39,055 nt of DNA, taken from contig DATMZG010000048.1 in the NCBI GenBank assembly GCA_035560415.1, positions 1-39,055 on the forward strand, written 5' to 3'. The notes under the pieces are model-generated. The model was not told the DNA's origin. It saw nothing but the letters and a program-made list of their open reading frames with translations, and searched no databases. The DNA is from DATMXT01 sp035560415. Lineage in GTDB: Bacteria > Bacillota > Clostridia > Oscillospirales > Feifaniaceae. A program made the position numbers and the translations under genes. This document shows positions 24,409-35,700 of this stretch, in pieces. How positions within the stretch are numbered: position 1 is the first letter of the stretch; every line of letters begins with the position of its first letter.

Positions 24409-24437
24409 TTGCGCAGGGGCATCAGCCGTGGTATGAT
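24409..24437 (+). promoter_or_regulatory. Sigma-A promoter of the MerR-family gene
   Basis: TTGCGC (24409-24414), 17 bases and TATGAT (24432-24437). The predicted transcription start falls near 24444, so the near-palindrome at 24448-24466 lies at the start of the transcript, a position suited to autorepression. Confidence 0.65.
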
Positions 24438-24447
24438 TTGCCTGTCC

Positions 24448-24466
24448 CTCGCCTTTACGCGAGAGT
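24448..24466 (+). promoter_or_regulatory. Putative MerR operator, copy in the regulator's own leader
   Basis: CTCGCCTTTACGCGAGAGT matches the element in the promoter of the zinc-ribbon/SLH operon (36208-36226, CTCGTGTTAACGCGAGAGT) at 16 of 19 positions. Its outer arms CTCGC and GCGAG are perfectly complementary. It lies just after the predicted transcription start of the MerR-family gene. Confidence 0.6.
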
Positions 24467-24520
24467 AGGGCCGCCTGACGCCATAGACGCCATATAGACA
24501 TACAGGCAACTTTTTGAAGT

Positions 24521-24524
24521 GGAG
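24521..24524 (+). promoter_or_regulatory. Ribosome binding site that selects the ATG at 24534
   Basis: GGAG is nine bases before the ATG at 24534. A GTG at 24519 is in frame and would add five residues, but it has no ribosome binding site and itself overlaps this GGAG. Confidence 0.7.
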
Positions 24525-24533
24525 CGTGAGCGC

Positions 24534-25349
24534 ATGCCAAAACCGGAAGGGCTGTTCCCCATCGGCGAAATTGCCGCCACCTGCGGGCTGAGCGTCAACG
24601 CGCTGCGGTTTTACGAGTCAAAGCAGCTCGCAAGGCCCGCTTACACTGACCCCGAGTCGGGCTACCGGTATTACAGCCGCGAAGACCTGCTGCGGCTTAG
24701 GGCCATTTTGGGGCTCAAAGGCGCGGGGCTCTCCTTGCCCGAAATCAAGGAATATTTAGACGGCAACATGGATAGGAACACGAAAATCGCGGCTCTGGAA
24801 GAGCGGCGGGACATGCTGAGTCTTGCGATTGAGGACCTCAAAATCCGCAACACGGCTCCCGGCGACCTCACGGTCTGCGAGCTGAGACTTCCCGAGCGAC
24901 TCTGCCTTTGCCGGACAATTACGGCCAAGGACGGGGAGGGCGCGCTTCGGGCCATTGGCGGATTTTATGACGAGCTCATTCGCAAGGGCACACCCATCAG
25001 CTGCAAGTGGCCGGAGTTTTGCGAATACCCGGACGAGGGATTGCTCAGGGGGGAGTTTCCGGTCACCGACTTCACGGTGACGGCCTGCCTGCCCGTCGAC
25101 AAAAATAACGCGCCGCCCCATGCCGTGCGCTACCCCGCGGGCGACGCCGTCGCCGTCAACTACCGGGGCAGCTATTACGAGCTCTGGCGAGCTTACGAGG
25201 CCATAGGCCTCTACATAGCGGCGCACGGATATGCGCCGGCCGGCTACCCGCAGGAAATTTATCTTGAGACCCAGTCTGACGGCTCCGTTTTGCTCGACGG
25301 GGCCTACAACATCACCCGCGTCATCGTGCCGATAAAACGGGGTGAATAA
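24534..25349 (+). CDS. MerR-family transcriptional regulator with BmrR/GyrI-like effector domain
   Basis: This encodes 271 residues. The N-terminal winged helix-turn-helix is typical of MerR proteins: IGEIAATCGLSVNALRFYE (10-28), then Y-RYYS and LLRLRAI. A dimerising coiled coil follows (about 80-108). The C-terminal part (about 115-270) resembles the GyrI-like effector-binding domain of BmrR/BltR proteins, with CLCRTI, YRGSYYELWRAYEAI and a final DGSVLL ... RVIVPIK strand. No Cys pattern for metal binding is seen, so the ligand is probably a small organic molecule. MerR proteins activate promoters with 19-20-bp spacers by twisting the DNA; one such promoter, sharing the sequence found in this gene's own leader, drives the zinc-ribbon/SLH operon. 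The gene is monocistronic and ends at a bidirectional terminator. Confidence 0.9.
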   Translation: MPKPEGLFPIGEIAATCGLSVNALRFYESKQLARPAYTDPESGYRYYSREDLLRLRAILGLKGAGLSLPEIKEYLDGNMDRNTKIAALEERRDMLSLAIEDLKIRNTAPGDLTVCELRLPERLCLCRTITAKDGEGALRAIGGFYDELIRKGTPISCKWPEFCEYPDEGLLRGEFPVTDFTVTACLPVDKNNAPPHAVRYPAGDAVAVNYRGSYYELWRAYEAIGLYIAAHGYAPAGYPQEIYLETQSDGSVLLDGAYNITRVIVPIKRGE

Positions 25350-25385
25350 AAAAAGACTGCCGGACAAAGCCCGGCAGTCTTTTTT
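25348..25385. terminator. Bidirectional intrinsic terminator between the MerR and GLUG/SLH genes
   Basis: GACTGCCGG (25355-25363) pairs with CCGGCAGTC (25371-25379), flanked by seven A's on the left and six T's on the right. It serves the converging MerR (+) and GLUG/SLH (-) genes, and its A-run overlaps the MerR stop codon. Confidence 0.9.
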
Positions 25386-25394
25386 CATAATCAT

Positions 25395-28300
25395 TTACTT
25401 TGTCAGTTCCATAAACCGCGCAAGCATGACCGCGACCTGCGCCCTTGTCGCCTCGCTGCGCGGGGACAGCTGCGTGTCCGTCGTGCCGGCGACGATGCCC
25501 TTGGCGACTGTCCACCGCATGGCAGGAATCGCGTACCCCGCGAGCTGCGCGCTGTCGGAAAATGTCGAAAGGTCGGCCGCCGCGCTCCGGTCAATTTCCT
25601 TGTACCCCGCGCAGCGGTAGAGGATTGCGGCCAGCTGCTCCCGCGTGATGTTGTCGTTCGGGCCGTAGGTATCGGCGTCATACCCCGTGACAATGCCGTT
25701 TTCCGCAGCCCACGCCACAGCATTTGCATAGTAGGCGCCGGTCTCCACATCGGCAAAGGTGCTCGGATTCCCGGCTTGCGGCATGCCCTCGTGCCGCCAC
25801 AGCACCGTGGCAATCATGCCGCGGGTGGTGGACAAATTCGGACTAAACAGGTTCTCTGTCGTGCCGTTCATGAGGCCGGCCCGTGCGACGGTTTGCACCG
25901 CGGCGTAAAACCAGTCGGTCTCCGCCACGTCCTCAAAGGGGTTTTGCCAGACGGATATCTCTTTTGCAAAGAGCGCCTCAATTGTGTGGGCCCGGCGCAC
26001 ATTTTTAAAGGTGTAGCTTGCGGGCACGCCGACGCTTTGGCCGTCCACAAGGATGTCCGAAATGACAAAGCCCTCGTTTGCCGTCACCGTAAAGGTCTTG
26101 TCAAGCCCCTCCCGCACCGAGACTCTGCCGGACGGCGATATGCTGCCGCCCGTGCCCGCAGAGGCTGTGACGGCATAATAGGCATAGTCGCTTCCGCCTC
26201 CGCCACCGCCTCCGCCGTCCGTCGTCACGGGGAGGGCCGGGCTTGCAGCGCTTGCGAAGCTGTCCGTTGTGGCGGGAATCCGGCAGATGACGCTGTAGGC
26301 AGTCCCCGCCGTAAGCTCGGAAAAGGCGCCACCCTCCTGCCAGCTTTCGCCGCCGTCAATGCTGTACTCGAGCCCTGCCACCGCTGCCACGGTGACCGAA
26401 GTCGCGGTCTTGCCGCTCAGCTCGGGGGCGTCGGGCGCCTGCGGCCGCGCCGGCACGTCGAGGCTCTGCGGGGCGCTGTCGCCGGTGGCCACCCCGTCGC
26501 CCGTTTTCACGATGGAGAGGGTCGTCCCAAACCAACCGTTTTGAATGGGGATAGCGCCGTAGGCGTCCGCGGTGAAAGACACGCCGCCCACTTTGTAGGT
26601 CTCGCCCGCCGCAAGGCCCGTGAGCGTCTCGGCAAGATAGTCGATTGCGGCGTCAGGCGTGGCAACGGCCGGAAGCTGCGCAACTGTCAGCAGGACTTCC
26701 CTGCCGACGCCGTTTTTCTCCCCCGTCAGGACGACGTCGGCGTCCACGGCCTGCCGTGTGACCGCGGCGGCATCGCCGCTGATATCAACTGCCGCGTGGC
26801 CGGAAGTCCACTCGACATCGTTTTCAATTCCGAGCATGAAGTCCTCGGTCACGGAGGCCGTGGTCTCATAGTCGTCCGGCTCCTCCCCCGAATTGTCATA
26901 GAGGAAGGCCGGCGTCGCCGAGAGGCAGGCGGCGTTAGTGCCGTCCATATCAAAACCGCCATTATCCGCAAGGCGGGGGTAGAGGTCTTGCGCGAAAGTC
27001 CAGTTGCCGTCGTCGCCCATGCTGCCGGCAAGCCCGCTGCCGGTCATTTGCAGGGTCAGGCGGCCTTCGGCCTGCCCCGCCGCGTCGCTGCCGCCGAGCC
27101 CGCCCGCCGGGCAGAGCTGTTTGTCATACCAGCAGTCCTGTATGTCTGTCCCGCCGCCAACGTACCCTGCCACGCCGCCTGCCGTGCCGGCCCCGCGCAA
27201 GCTGCCCCCACTCCAGCAGTTTTGCACAATCGTCGTGCCGTTGTTGGCTTCGGCGCCGCCCACAACGCCGCCGACATTGCCTGAGCCGTCGACGGCGCCC
27301 GTGTTGTAGCAGTACCGCAGGGTGGCCGCAGCGCCGCTGTAGTTGTTTCCGTGGTTGTTGAAAATATGGCCGACCACGCCCCCGACGCTTGCCGACTCGC
27401 TGCCGGAGCCGCTGACGGCGCCCATGTTGTAGCAAAACTGCACAGTGGCCGGGGTGACGGCAAACACATTGCCCGCCACGCCGCCGACAATTGAGACCGT
27501 GCCGTGGCCGCTGACGGCGCCCGCATTATAGCAGTACCGGATGGTTGTGGAATTGCCGAATGCATTCTGTGACGTCACGCTGTATCCGACCACGCCGCCC
27601 GCACGATTTTTCCCGCTGACGGCGCCCGTATTGGCGCAGTACTCTATCGTCGACATCCTGCCTGAAATGTTATAGGTTTCGCCGTACCCGATCACGCCGC
27701 CTGCGCTGCTGCAAATATCAATTCCGACGACCGTGCCGGTGTTCCGGCACCGGCTCACCGTGCAGTCCCGGATATAGCCTGTCACGCCGCCGACCCTGGC
27801 CTGGTCGGTTCCGGTGGCGATGACCACACCCGCGTTGAAGCAGTTTTCGATGATCGCGTTGTTGCCGTACCCGACCACGCCGCCCACACGGTCTTGGGCG
27901 CGGATATAGCTGTTTATGACGCCTGTATTTTTCACCGTGCCGCCGTCGACCAAACCGAACAGCCCCTGAAACCCGTCGCCGCTGTCGATATAAATGCCGC
28001 CGACCGTATGGCCGCCGCCGTCAAACCGCCCGGCAAAGGGGCGGCCTGCCCCGCCGATGGGCATCCATGTGTGGAGGGGCGGGTCCGTGTCCCAGTCCGG
28101 ATAGTCCGACGCGTCGTCGTTTAGCTCAAGGCCGACAAGCATTTTAAAATATTTGCCGCTGTAATTTGTGCCGCCGTTCACCTCATGCGCGAGCCAGGCA
28201 AGCTGAATTTCAGTCAGGATGAGATAAGGGGCATCCTCCTCCCCGCTGCCGCCACCGAAGCCGCGCAGCACGGGATACCCGCCGTTCACAGCCCGCGAGG

Positions 28301-29693
28301 AAAACCAGGTGTCCTCGCCGTACTGGTCGCCCGAGCAGGCGTTTAAAGCGTCCAGGAGGGAGGGGGTATAGGCGTAGTCCCCGGGGTCGCCGCCGATATA
28401 TTCGTCCTCTTCGGCCTCGCCCAGCCCCTGCTCTTCGGCAAACGGGTAGACGCCGGTCACATCCGCTTCGGCGTCAACGCCGGTCTTGTCGGCGTCCTCC
28501 CTCGCCGCGCCGCCCACCGTCTGCCCGGCAGAGAAAAGCCAGTAGGAGGACCCCACGACGCTCCATTCGGGGAGTCCCTGCGCACCTCCCAAAATTCCGC
28601 CGACCGCGCCGTCCCCCGCGACGTCGCCTGTGGCATAGCAGTTACGGATGGACGCGGTTCCGCCCATGGAGCCGCTCTCCCCCGCGACGCCGCCGGCATT
28701 GGCCGTACCTTCGACGCCGCCCATGCTGTAGCAATTTTCAATGCGGGCCTCCACGCTCTCCCCCATCGCCGAAATGAAGCCCGCAATGCCGCCCGCGGAG
28801 TTCTCGCTGCTGATATCACCCCGGTTGCCGCAGTTTTGCACCGTGGCCGCAGTGCCCGAGGCGGCGGCGGTGTTCGTCCCCACGATGCCGCCGGCATAGC
28901 CGCCCCCGAGCGCCGTGACGGCGCCCGTATTATAGCAGTTTGCGATGTATGCGCCGCTTCCGAGTGCGCTGGAGTTGATTCCCGCCACGCCTCCGGCGAC
29001 AGCGTTTACGTCTCCGGCAATGCGGCCCCTGTTTACGCAGCCCCATATGACGCCGCCCTCGCCGTTGCAGCCCGCAATGCCGCCGACGTTGCCGCCTGTC
29101 ACAGTGCCCGCAAAATAGCAGCTGACGACGGCGCCCTCATTGTAGCCGACCAGGCCGCCGGCCGTATTGAGCCCCTTGATATAGCTCCCCGTCAGGCAGA
29201 GATTCCTGATGGAGCCGGCGCTCTTCCCAAACAGCCCCTGAAAGGAGAAATCGTCCGGGTCTGTATAGACGCCCGCGACCGCGTGCCCGCCGCCGTCGAA
29301 GTTGGCGGCAAAGGGGACGGCCGCGCTGCCGATGGGCGTCCACGGCTGCGCATCGCCGCCGTCAAGCGAAAACTCGTCTTCCTCCGGAATGCCGTCGCCG
29401 TCATCGGCCCAGTCGTTCAGCTCAATGTCGGCCGTGAGGGCGTAATACACGCCGTCCTCGCAGTAGCCTGCGGCCCCGCTGTTGATGAGATACGCGAGGT
29501 TTGCAAGCTCCTGCGCGGTGGCAATCTCATACGGGGTGCCGGGCTTTCCGTCCCCGCCCGAAAAGGGGTCCATGGGTTCGCTGTCGGGGTAGACCCAGAC
29601 GTCTGCCGCCGCCCCCGCCGTCAGGCTGACGGCGGGCAGCAGGGAAAGTGCCATAGACAGCGCGAGCAGTGCGCTTAAAAGTCTCTTTTTCAT
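25395..29693 (-). CDS. GLUG-repeat adhesin-like protein (1432 aa) with three C-terminal SLH domains
   Basis: This encodes 1432 residues. The signal peptide is MKKRLLSALLALSMALSLLP with an AGA-type cleavage site. Two similar blocks (about 35-390 and 490-860) each start with an ELANLAYLIN- or QLAWLAHEVN-type segment, a long W-PIG ... F-GGGH segment and FQGLFG, then carry many GLUG motifs (AGG-x-x-GY/GN ... NCY-x-x-G-x-V). GLUG repeats form beta-helix-like shafts in surface proteins. Ig-like and Fn3-like units follow (about 950-1155), then an eight-glycine linker and an InlB-like VTASAGTGGSISPSG domain. Three SLH domains (about 1250-1432: FEDVAETDWF, FADVETGAYY, FSDSAQLAGY) give wall anchoring. 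The AGGGAGGGA ribosome binding site overlaps the TAG stop of the upstream 2040-residue gene, so the two are translationally coupled. Confidence 0.88.
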   Translation of the reverse strand: MKKRLLSALLALSMALSLLPAVSLTAGAAADVWVYPDSEPMDPFSGGDGKPGTPYEIATAQELANLAYLINSGAAGYCEDGVYYALTADIELNDWADDGDGIPEEDEFSLDGGDAQPWTPIGSAAVPFAANFDGGGHAVAGVYTDPDDFSFQGLFGKSAGSIRNLCLTGSYIKGLNTAGGLVGYNEGAVVSCYFAGTVTGGNVGGIAGCNGEGGVIWGCVNRGRIAGDVNAVAGGVAGINSSALGSGAYIANCYNTGAVTALGGGYAGGIVGTNTAAASGTAATVQNCGNRGDISSENSAGGIAGFISAMGESVEARIENCYSMGGVEGTANAGGVAGESGSMGGTASIRNCYATGDVAGDGAVGGILGGAQGLPEWSVVGSSYWLFSAGQTVGGAAREDADKTGVDAEADVTGVYPFAEEQGLGEAEEDEYIGGDPGDYAYTPSLLDALNACSGDQYGEDTWFSSRAVNGGYPVLRGFGGGSGEEDAPYLILTEIQLAWLAHEVNGGTNYSGKYFKMLVGLELNDDASDYPDWDTDPPLHTWMPIGGAGRPFAGRFDGGGHTVGGIYIDSGDGFQGLFGLVDGGTVKNTGVINSYIRAQDRVGGVVGYGNNAIIENCFNAGVVIATGTDQARVGGVTGYIRDCTVSRCRNTGTVVGIDICSSAGGVIGYGETYNISGRMSTIEYCANTGAVSGKNRAGGVVGYSVTSQNAFGNSTTIRYCYNAGAVSGHGTVSIVGGVAGNVFAVTPATVQFCYNMGAVSGSGSESASVGGVVGHIFNNHGNNYSGAAATLRYCYNTGAVDGSGNVGGVVGGAEANNGTTIVQNCWSGGSLRGAGTAGGVAGYVGGGTDIQDCWYDKQLCPAGGLGGSDAAGQAEGRLTLQMTGSGLAGSMGDDGNWTFAQDLYPRLADNGGFDMDGTNAACLSATPAFLYDNSGEEPDDYETTASVTEDFMLGIENDVEWTSGHAAVDISGDAAAVTRQAVDADVVLTGEKNGVGREVLLTVAQLPAVATPDAAIDYLAETLTGLAAGETYKVGGVSFTADAYGAIPIQNGWFGTTLSIVKTGDGVATGDSAPQSLDVPARPQAPDAPELSGKTATSVTVAAVAGLEYSIDGGESWQEGGAFSELTAGTAYSVICRIPATTDSFASAASPALPVTTDGGGGGGGGSDYAYYAVTASAGTGGSISPSGRVSVREGLDKTFTVTANEGFVISDILVDGQSVGVPASYTFKNVRRAHTIEALFAKEISVWQNPFEDVAETDWFYAAVQTVARAGLMNGTTENLFSPNLSTTRGMIATVLWRHEGMPQAGNPSTFADVETGAYYANAVAWAAENGIVTGYDADTYGPNDNITREQLAAILYRCAGYKEIDRSAAADLSTFSDSAQLAGYAIPAMRWTVAKGIVAGTTDTQLSPRSEATRAQVAVMLARFMELTK

Positions 29694-29708
29694 TTTTTAC
29701 ATCCCTCC

Positions 29709-32700
29709 CTATTCGGCTGTACCGTATGCGCCGATGGTGCCGCTCGCCCTCGCCGCGCCGCCCTGACAGACCGTGACCTCGTTTGCGCCCGTTTCGCCCG
29801 CGACATAGACCGGCGTGTCGCCGTAGGCGGCACAGCCGTCTTCAGCGGAGAAGTAAGTGTCGCACCCGCCTGTCAGGGCGGGCGATTCCGCCGCCAAGGG
29901 GGCCGCCCATGTGCCGTCGGACAGCTGCGTGAGGGCCGGCTTCCCGCCTTCATATCCGGCGAAGAGGCCCGGGACGTCAAGCGCCAAAGAGTTCAAAATC
30001 GTCAGCTGTTCCTCTTCACAGACGCCATATACGCAGTGGATGAGGGTCACGTCCTCGTCGCCCGTCTCGAGTTCCAAATCGAAGTCGGCGAGGTTTTCCG
30101 CAAGGACAGTGTTGACAAAGACGGCCGCTGTGCCGGCGCCAAGCCGGCAGCCGGACACGGCGTTGCCCGCGAAGGTGGAGTTGAGCGCCGTGATAGTCGA
30201 GGGGCCCCAGTCGTAGAGCCCGCAGTTGCCGTTGTTCGCGACGGTGCAGTTGTTCATGAGCAGCGTCGCCTCATAGGTGTAAATGCCGTGTCCGCTGTTA
30301 TTTGTGACCGAGCAGTTTTCCATAACGAGGCTGGCGCCCGAGACCTGAATGGCGGATGTGGAGTCCTCGTGGTCGCGGTCGACCGTGCAGTTTTGCATCA
30401 GCGTGTCGCCGCCAAGCCATACGGCCATCTTGCTGCCCGTGAAGATGCAGTCCGTGAGCGTGCCGCCGCCCATGAGCATGAGGGTGGCGCCTTCGAGCGT
30501 GACGTTTTCCAGTGTGACGGGCTGCTCCGGCATGAGCGCGCCGCCGTCCTCTCCGCCCACGATGGTCAGGTCTTGAATCGTCGCGCCGCCCTCAAACGTG
30601 AACACGGGGTCGAGCAGGTCGGCGTCGGCGTATGCCTCGTTGTGGATGGTGTGGCCGCCCCCGTCAATGACGGCCCCGTCCGGAATGGCGATGGTCTGCG
30701 CGATGACAATGGGCTCCTCGGACGAATCCGCCAGCGCCGTAAGCAGCTCCCCGTAGGTCGTGACCCCGGAGGCCTCCTCCCAGTGAGCCGTGAGGGTGAC
30801 GGTGCCGTCGTAAATCCACTTGGCCGCCCCGCCCTCTGCGCTCAAATAGGTGAGCGCGTCCGGCGAGTAGACAAAGCTGCCGTAGGGGTCAATCAGGAGC
30901 ACGCCGCCTGAGGTGTACCAGCCCGTAAAGCGGCTTCCCGTCTTCTTCGGATTTGTGATGGCGGAGGTGCGGGTGCCCTCGTACTCCACGGTGGCAAAGC
31001 CGGTTCCCGCGGTCGTGGCGCCGTTTGGCGACAGCAGGATGGTATAGGTCTTCTTTTGCCACTGCGCGGTGGCGGCGATGTCCCAGGCCGGCATTTTGGC
31101 CGGAATGGCGGGCTCCCAGCCCGTGAAGGTATAGCCCGTTCGTGTCGGCTCTTCGGGCGCCGGAATATTGGAGCCGGCCGCATGGAACGACTGCGTATAG
31201 TCGGTGCTGTCCGCGGCGTAGAAGAGCGTGAGAGAGCGGCTCGCGCGGGGGTAGTCGTACCGGAAGACGGTCTCGCCGTCGTTTCGGACAAGCACCTGCT
31301 GGCTGACGGGCGTCACATACCCTGCGAAGGTCTTGGTCGGCGCCGTGGCCATCGTATTCCCCTGCGCGTAATAAGTATAGGCCGCCATGAGCGTATAGCC
31401 CGATTCGGACGCGCCGTCTGCCACATAGTGCCTGACGGTGTAGGGCACCAAATCGCTTTGACGCCAGCCGGCGTAGAGGATGTGCCCGCCGGGGATTGTC
31501 ACCTGCGTGCCCGGCTCCACCCTTGTCCCGGAGCCCGTCTCGGCGCCCGTCGCGGGGTCTGTCGTCTTTGAGAGATACCAGCCGGTGAAGGTGAGTCCGG
31601 AGCCCGGCGCCGGAATAGAACCCGGCAGGGTGCCGTAGACGAAGTCGTACTGGACGGTCACGGGCGCGCAGGGCAAGCCGCCAAGCGAGTCGAAAGTGAC
31701 GGCATAGGTCTCGGCCCGCCAGCGGGCGGTATAGGTGAGGTCGCTTGCCGGCATGACCGTCATGATCTCGTCCGGAGTCGAGTCCGGGACGCCGAGCTCC
31801 CAGTAATAGAGGCGATAGCCGGGTTTCCAGATGTTCGGCGCCGGGATGCGCCCGCCGTATTTGACCTGAAAGGTGACGTCGGCGTTGCCGGTCTCATCGC
31901 CCGCCGCAACAAACCGCACATTATAGGTGGTTCGTATGTAGTAATAGCTCACCGCCGTGCTGCCGTCGGGCGCTATGGTCACAGTCTGTGCGGCGGGCGA
32001 GGTGAAGCCCGTGTAGGTGTCTGTGCCGGGCGTCACCGAAGCGTCCGTCGTCCCCGCAAGCCGCTCGGTGTGCACCAGCGTATAGCTCCCCTCGTTTGCG
32101 AGGCCCTGCTCGTAATGGCGCACCGTGTAGGCGGTGTCGGTTCTCGGCGCCCATTTCGCATAGAGCGTGAAGTTAGCCCCCGGCATGACCGTAAAGGCGT
32201 AGGGGCTCGTGAGCTCCGGGTCGGAATACCAGCCGTCGAAGGTATAGCCGGTTTTGGACGGGGCCGCGAGCGCCGACACCGGCTCCTCGTAGAGGGCCGA
32301 GAGGGTGGAGACATAGCTGCCGCCGTTTGGCTCAAAGGAAATGCGGTAGCCGCCGTCGTCGATGTCGTCCCACTGCATGCGATAGGTGCGGGAGATGGGC
32401 AGCGAAGAGAAGGCCATGGCCCCGTGATTCCACGTGACGGTCATGTCGCAGGTGAGGCGGCGGTCGCCCGCGCCCGGCGCGACGGTGACGGTGTCTCCGG
32501 AGAGGGAAAAGGCGTCGTCTGTGAAAGTGACCGTGAAGTTCGAGGGCGGATAAATTTGCTCAAACCAGCTGCCCTCTCTTAAGTCAAGGGATTTCATGGT
32601 GAGGAAGGTCTTGGGCAGCTTAAACGTTTTGTTGTCGTATTTCAGGCGGATTTCCGGCGTGTCCGGGGAGATGAAGTTCACGACCGAGCAGCGGGTTCCG

Positions 32701-35700
32701 GCGGTCAAGAGCGGCCATTCGTTTTCATAGAGCGTCCAGGACGAGCTGACGGCGCCATTCCCCACCTGCGCCACAAAGTTGATTTCGAGGTAGATGCCGA
32801 GCTCAAAATAGAGGGCGCCGGTGCTCAAGGTGGAAGAGACGTCGTTTACACGCCTGTATTCGTAGTAGAAATAGCCGTAGAGCTTGGCGTAGACCCCGCA
32901 CTCGGCCGTAAATCCCACGCTGTCCCAGTCGCAGTTGAAGAGCCCGACCGCAAGCTCCAGGCGAATTCCCGCCCGTATGCCCAGCTCCCCGAGCACATAG
33001 AAGTGGAAGTTGAAGACCTCGTCGGCCAGCTCCTGCGTGTAGCTCCTGAAATTCCGGGCGAAAATGCCGCCGTAAAAGGCATAGCAGGTGCCGCTCGAAT
33101 ACTCAAAGCCGGTGCCGAGCGCCACGTTGACATAGGCGCTGACCACGAAATCGGCGCTGAGCTTAATTTGAATGATGCCGAACAAAATTGACATGCGGTG
33201 GTCGAAGATGTTCTGGGTGAAGAGGTCGATCCAGTCGGCCCCGCCCCCCAGCAGCTCGCAGTATGTGTCGAGCAGCTCGCCCACGCCCGACACGATCTCG
33301 GCCGAGTCGGTGCTGGTGAGGAGCTCCTGAATTTCGTCCGATACGTCAAACGACATGTCGCCCCCCTGCGAGCGCAGCACCACGTCGATGGACATGGCGG
33401 TGTAGTTGTAGACGTTCGTGTATGAATAGATGTTGTAGTCCTTAATCCACCAGAAAATAAACCAGCCGTCCCAGACCGCGTTGCCGGATACGTCAAAGGA
33501 CACGGACAGCTCCTCGACAAAAGTGGCCGAGCCGCTGATGACGACCTCGCCGTCCCCGACCGAGACGGGTGCCGAGAAGTGGACCGTGACGGCGGCGCGC
33601 ACGCCGCTGCGCCCGAGCTTCTGGGTGTCTGTGCCGATGTGGGCCTCAACGCTGACCTCGATGTCCCCGGCGAGGCTCAGCGGCGTGACGGCGCCGGCGC
33701 CGAGGGCCTCGGGGGTGAGCGTGTAGTCGATGCGCTCCCCCGTCGTCTCCTCAAAGCCGTCCGTAGCCATGGTGACGGCGCTCAGGTAGAGGGCCGCCTG
33801 CCGCGCAAAGCCGCTCTCAATGGCCTGCCGCTCAAGGCCTGCCTCCAGCGCCTCCACGTCGGTGCCCTCAAGCAGCGTCTCGCCGCTGACGGGGGTCTCG
33901 CTGTAGTAGCCAAGGCCCGCCTGCATCTCCTCAAGCGTCACCGGCTCATACGCCACCGCGATGGCGGCGGCGCCTTCCGGAGTGACGTCGGTCACGACGG
34001 CATAGCCTAAAAATTCGTCCTCAGTCGTCTCAGAGAAGACGGGATTTGTATAAAAGCACAGATAGTCGCCGACGTCTATGACCGTGCGCCCGTCGAGCCC
34101 AATGTCTGAAAACTGGGAGAAATCGAGGTCCTCCAAATCGGCCGTGACGCTGTCGCCCTCCTGCGAATAGCCCCCGTAGGTGCTGCCGTCCCCCACGTAG
34201 ATTGGCAGCATGTCGGGCAGTGCCAGCACGTTTTCGGTCGCCGCCTGCATGTAGCTGATTTCAGTTCCGTCAACGCCGGTCACTTCCACGTAGGCGATGT
34301 CCTGCGTCAGAATGTCCTCATTGTCGGCATCGGCGTCGGGCGGCGTGTCCCCCGAATAGACGCAGAGCGTATCGCCGACGGAAAGCGCCTCGCCGCCGCC
34401 GTATGTAAAAGTGCCGGCGATCTCGGTGATCTCCTCGTCGCTGACAAGCGGCACCGAGAGCGAGGCGACACTCTCGCCGTTTTTAATGATGTCGGAGAGC
34501 TCCCCCGCCGGTATGTAGCGGATGCCGCCCGAGAGCGGCAGGTCGTCCGCCTCCTCCTGCTCAATTGTGAAAGAGCAGGTGCGCACGCTCCCCTCTCTGC
34601 CCGAGAAGGTCAGGGCCTCCTCGTCCAGTGTCAGTGTATAGGCGGCCCCCGGCGTAAAGCCGCCGCCCGCCTGTACGATATAGCTGTCCTGCGGGCCTTC
34701 CTCGACTTCAAGTGTTTCGGGCTCGCTGCCGTCGGCCCGCGCCAGCGTGAGGGCGCCTTGCACCTCGGCCTCATTCATGGAGTCGTCCGACATAAGCGTG
34801 AAGGAGAGCGAAGTCTCCTGATTTATAAGGGCAAAGCGCTCGTCCTGCATGCTGGTGACGCTCTCGAGCTCGGCGTATTTGGCGTAGAGCGTCAGGCTTG
34901 AAGTGACGGCTATATCGGCCGTGAACTGGCTCGCAAACGACGGCTCTCTGTACCAGCCCAAAAAGACAAAGCCCATTTTCTGCGGCGTCGGAAGGTTCGG
35001 GACAGTGCCGCCCCGCGGGACGGTCACGGCGGCAATTTCACTGCCGCCGTCCGTGTCAAAGCGGACGGTGCAGCGTGAAGGGGTGCCGCCGTCATCGTCA
35101 CTGTGACTGCCGCCGCTGCCGCCGCTGTTTTCTGGGGCGAGGACCGGCACAGTCTCGCTTTGGGCCTCGGCCGTCTCGTGGACGCGCATTCCGACAGTGG
35201 CGCACTCGGCCCTTGACAGGGCGGCCCTGGGGTTGAAGTTGCCGTTTTCGTCCCCGCCGAGAAGCCCCGCCCGCCACAGGCGCAAAACGGCGTCTTTGGC
35301 CCAAAGCGACACGGCGGACAGGTCACCCGGGCCCGCGGCCTCGATTTCATCGTCCATGTCAATTCCCAGCGCCTCAAAGAAGCGGGCGGTGAAGACCGCC
35401 ATCTGCTCTCTCGTGACAAGGCCGTCCGGCTCAAAACGGCCCTCACCCGTGCCCTGCGTAATTCCGTTTTCCACCGCCCAGGCGATATAGGGCGCGTAGT
35501 AGGCGCCCTCCCCCACATCGGCAAAGCCGCCTGTATGCGGATAGTCGGCGGGCTCTATTCCCGCAATGCGCCCGAGGACGGTCACGAACATGCCCCGCGT
35601 CATGGCGCCGCCGGGGTCAAACAGGCCGGCGCCGGTGCCGTTGAAAAGCCCGTTTTCCACCGCGTAGCCGACAGCTCCGTAATACCAGTCGGACTGCGCG

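Noticed and set aside
25776..27284. A 502-codon open frame on the + strand
   Set aside because: It is antisense to the GLUG/SLH gene, is rich in Arg, His and Gly without domain signals, and lacks a ribosome binding site.
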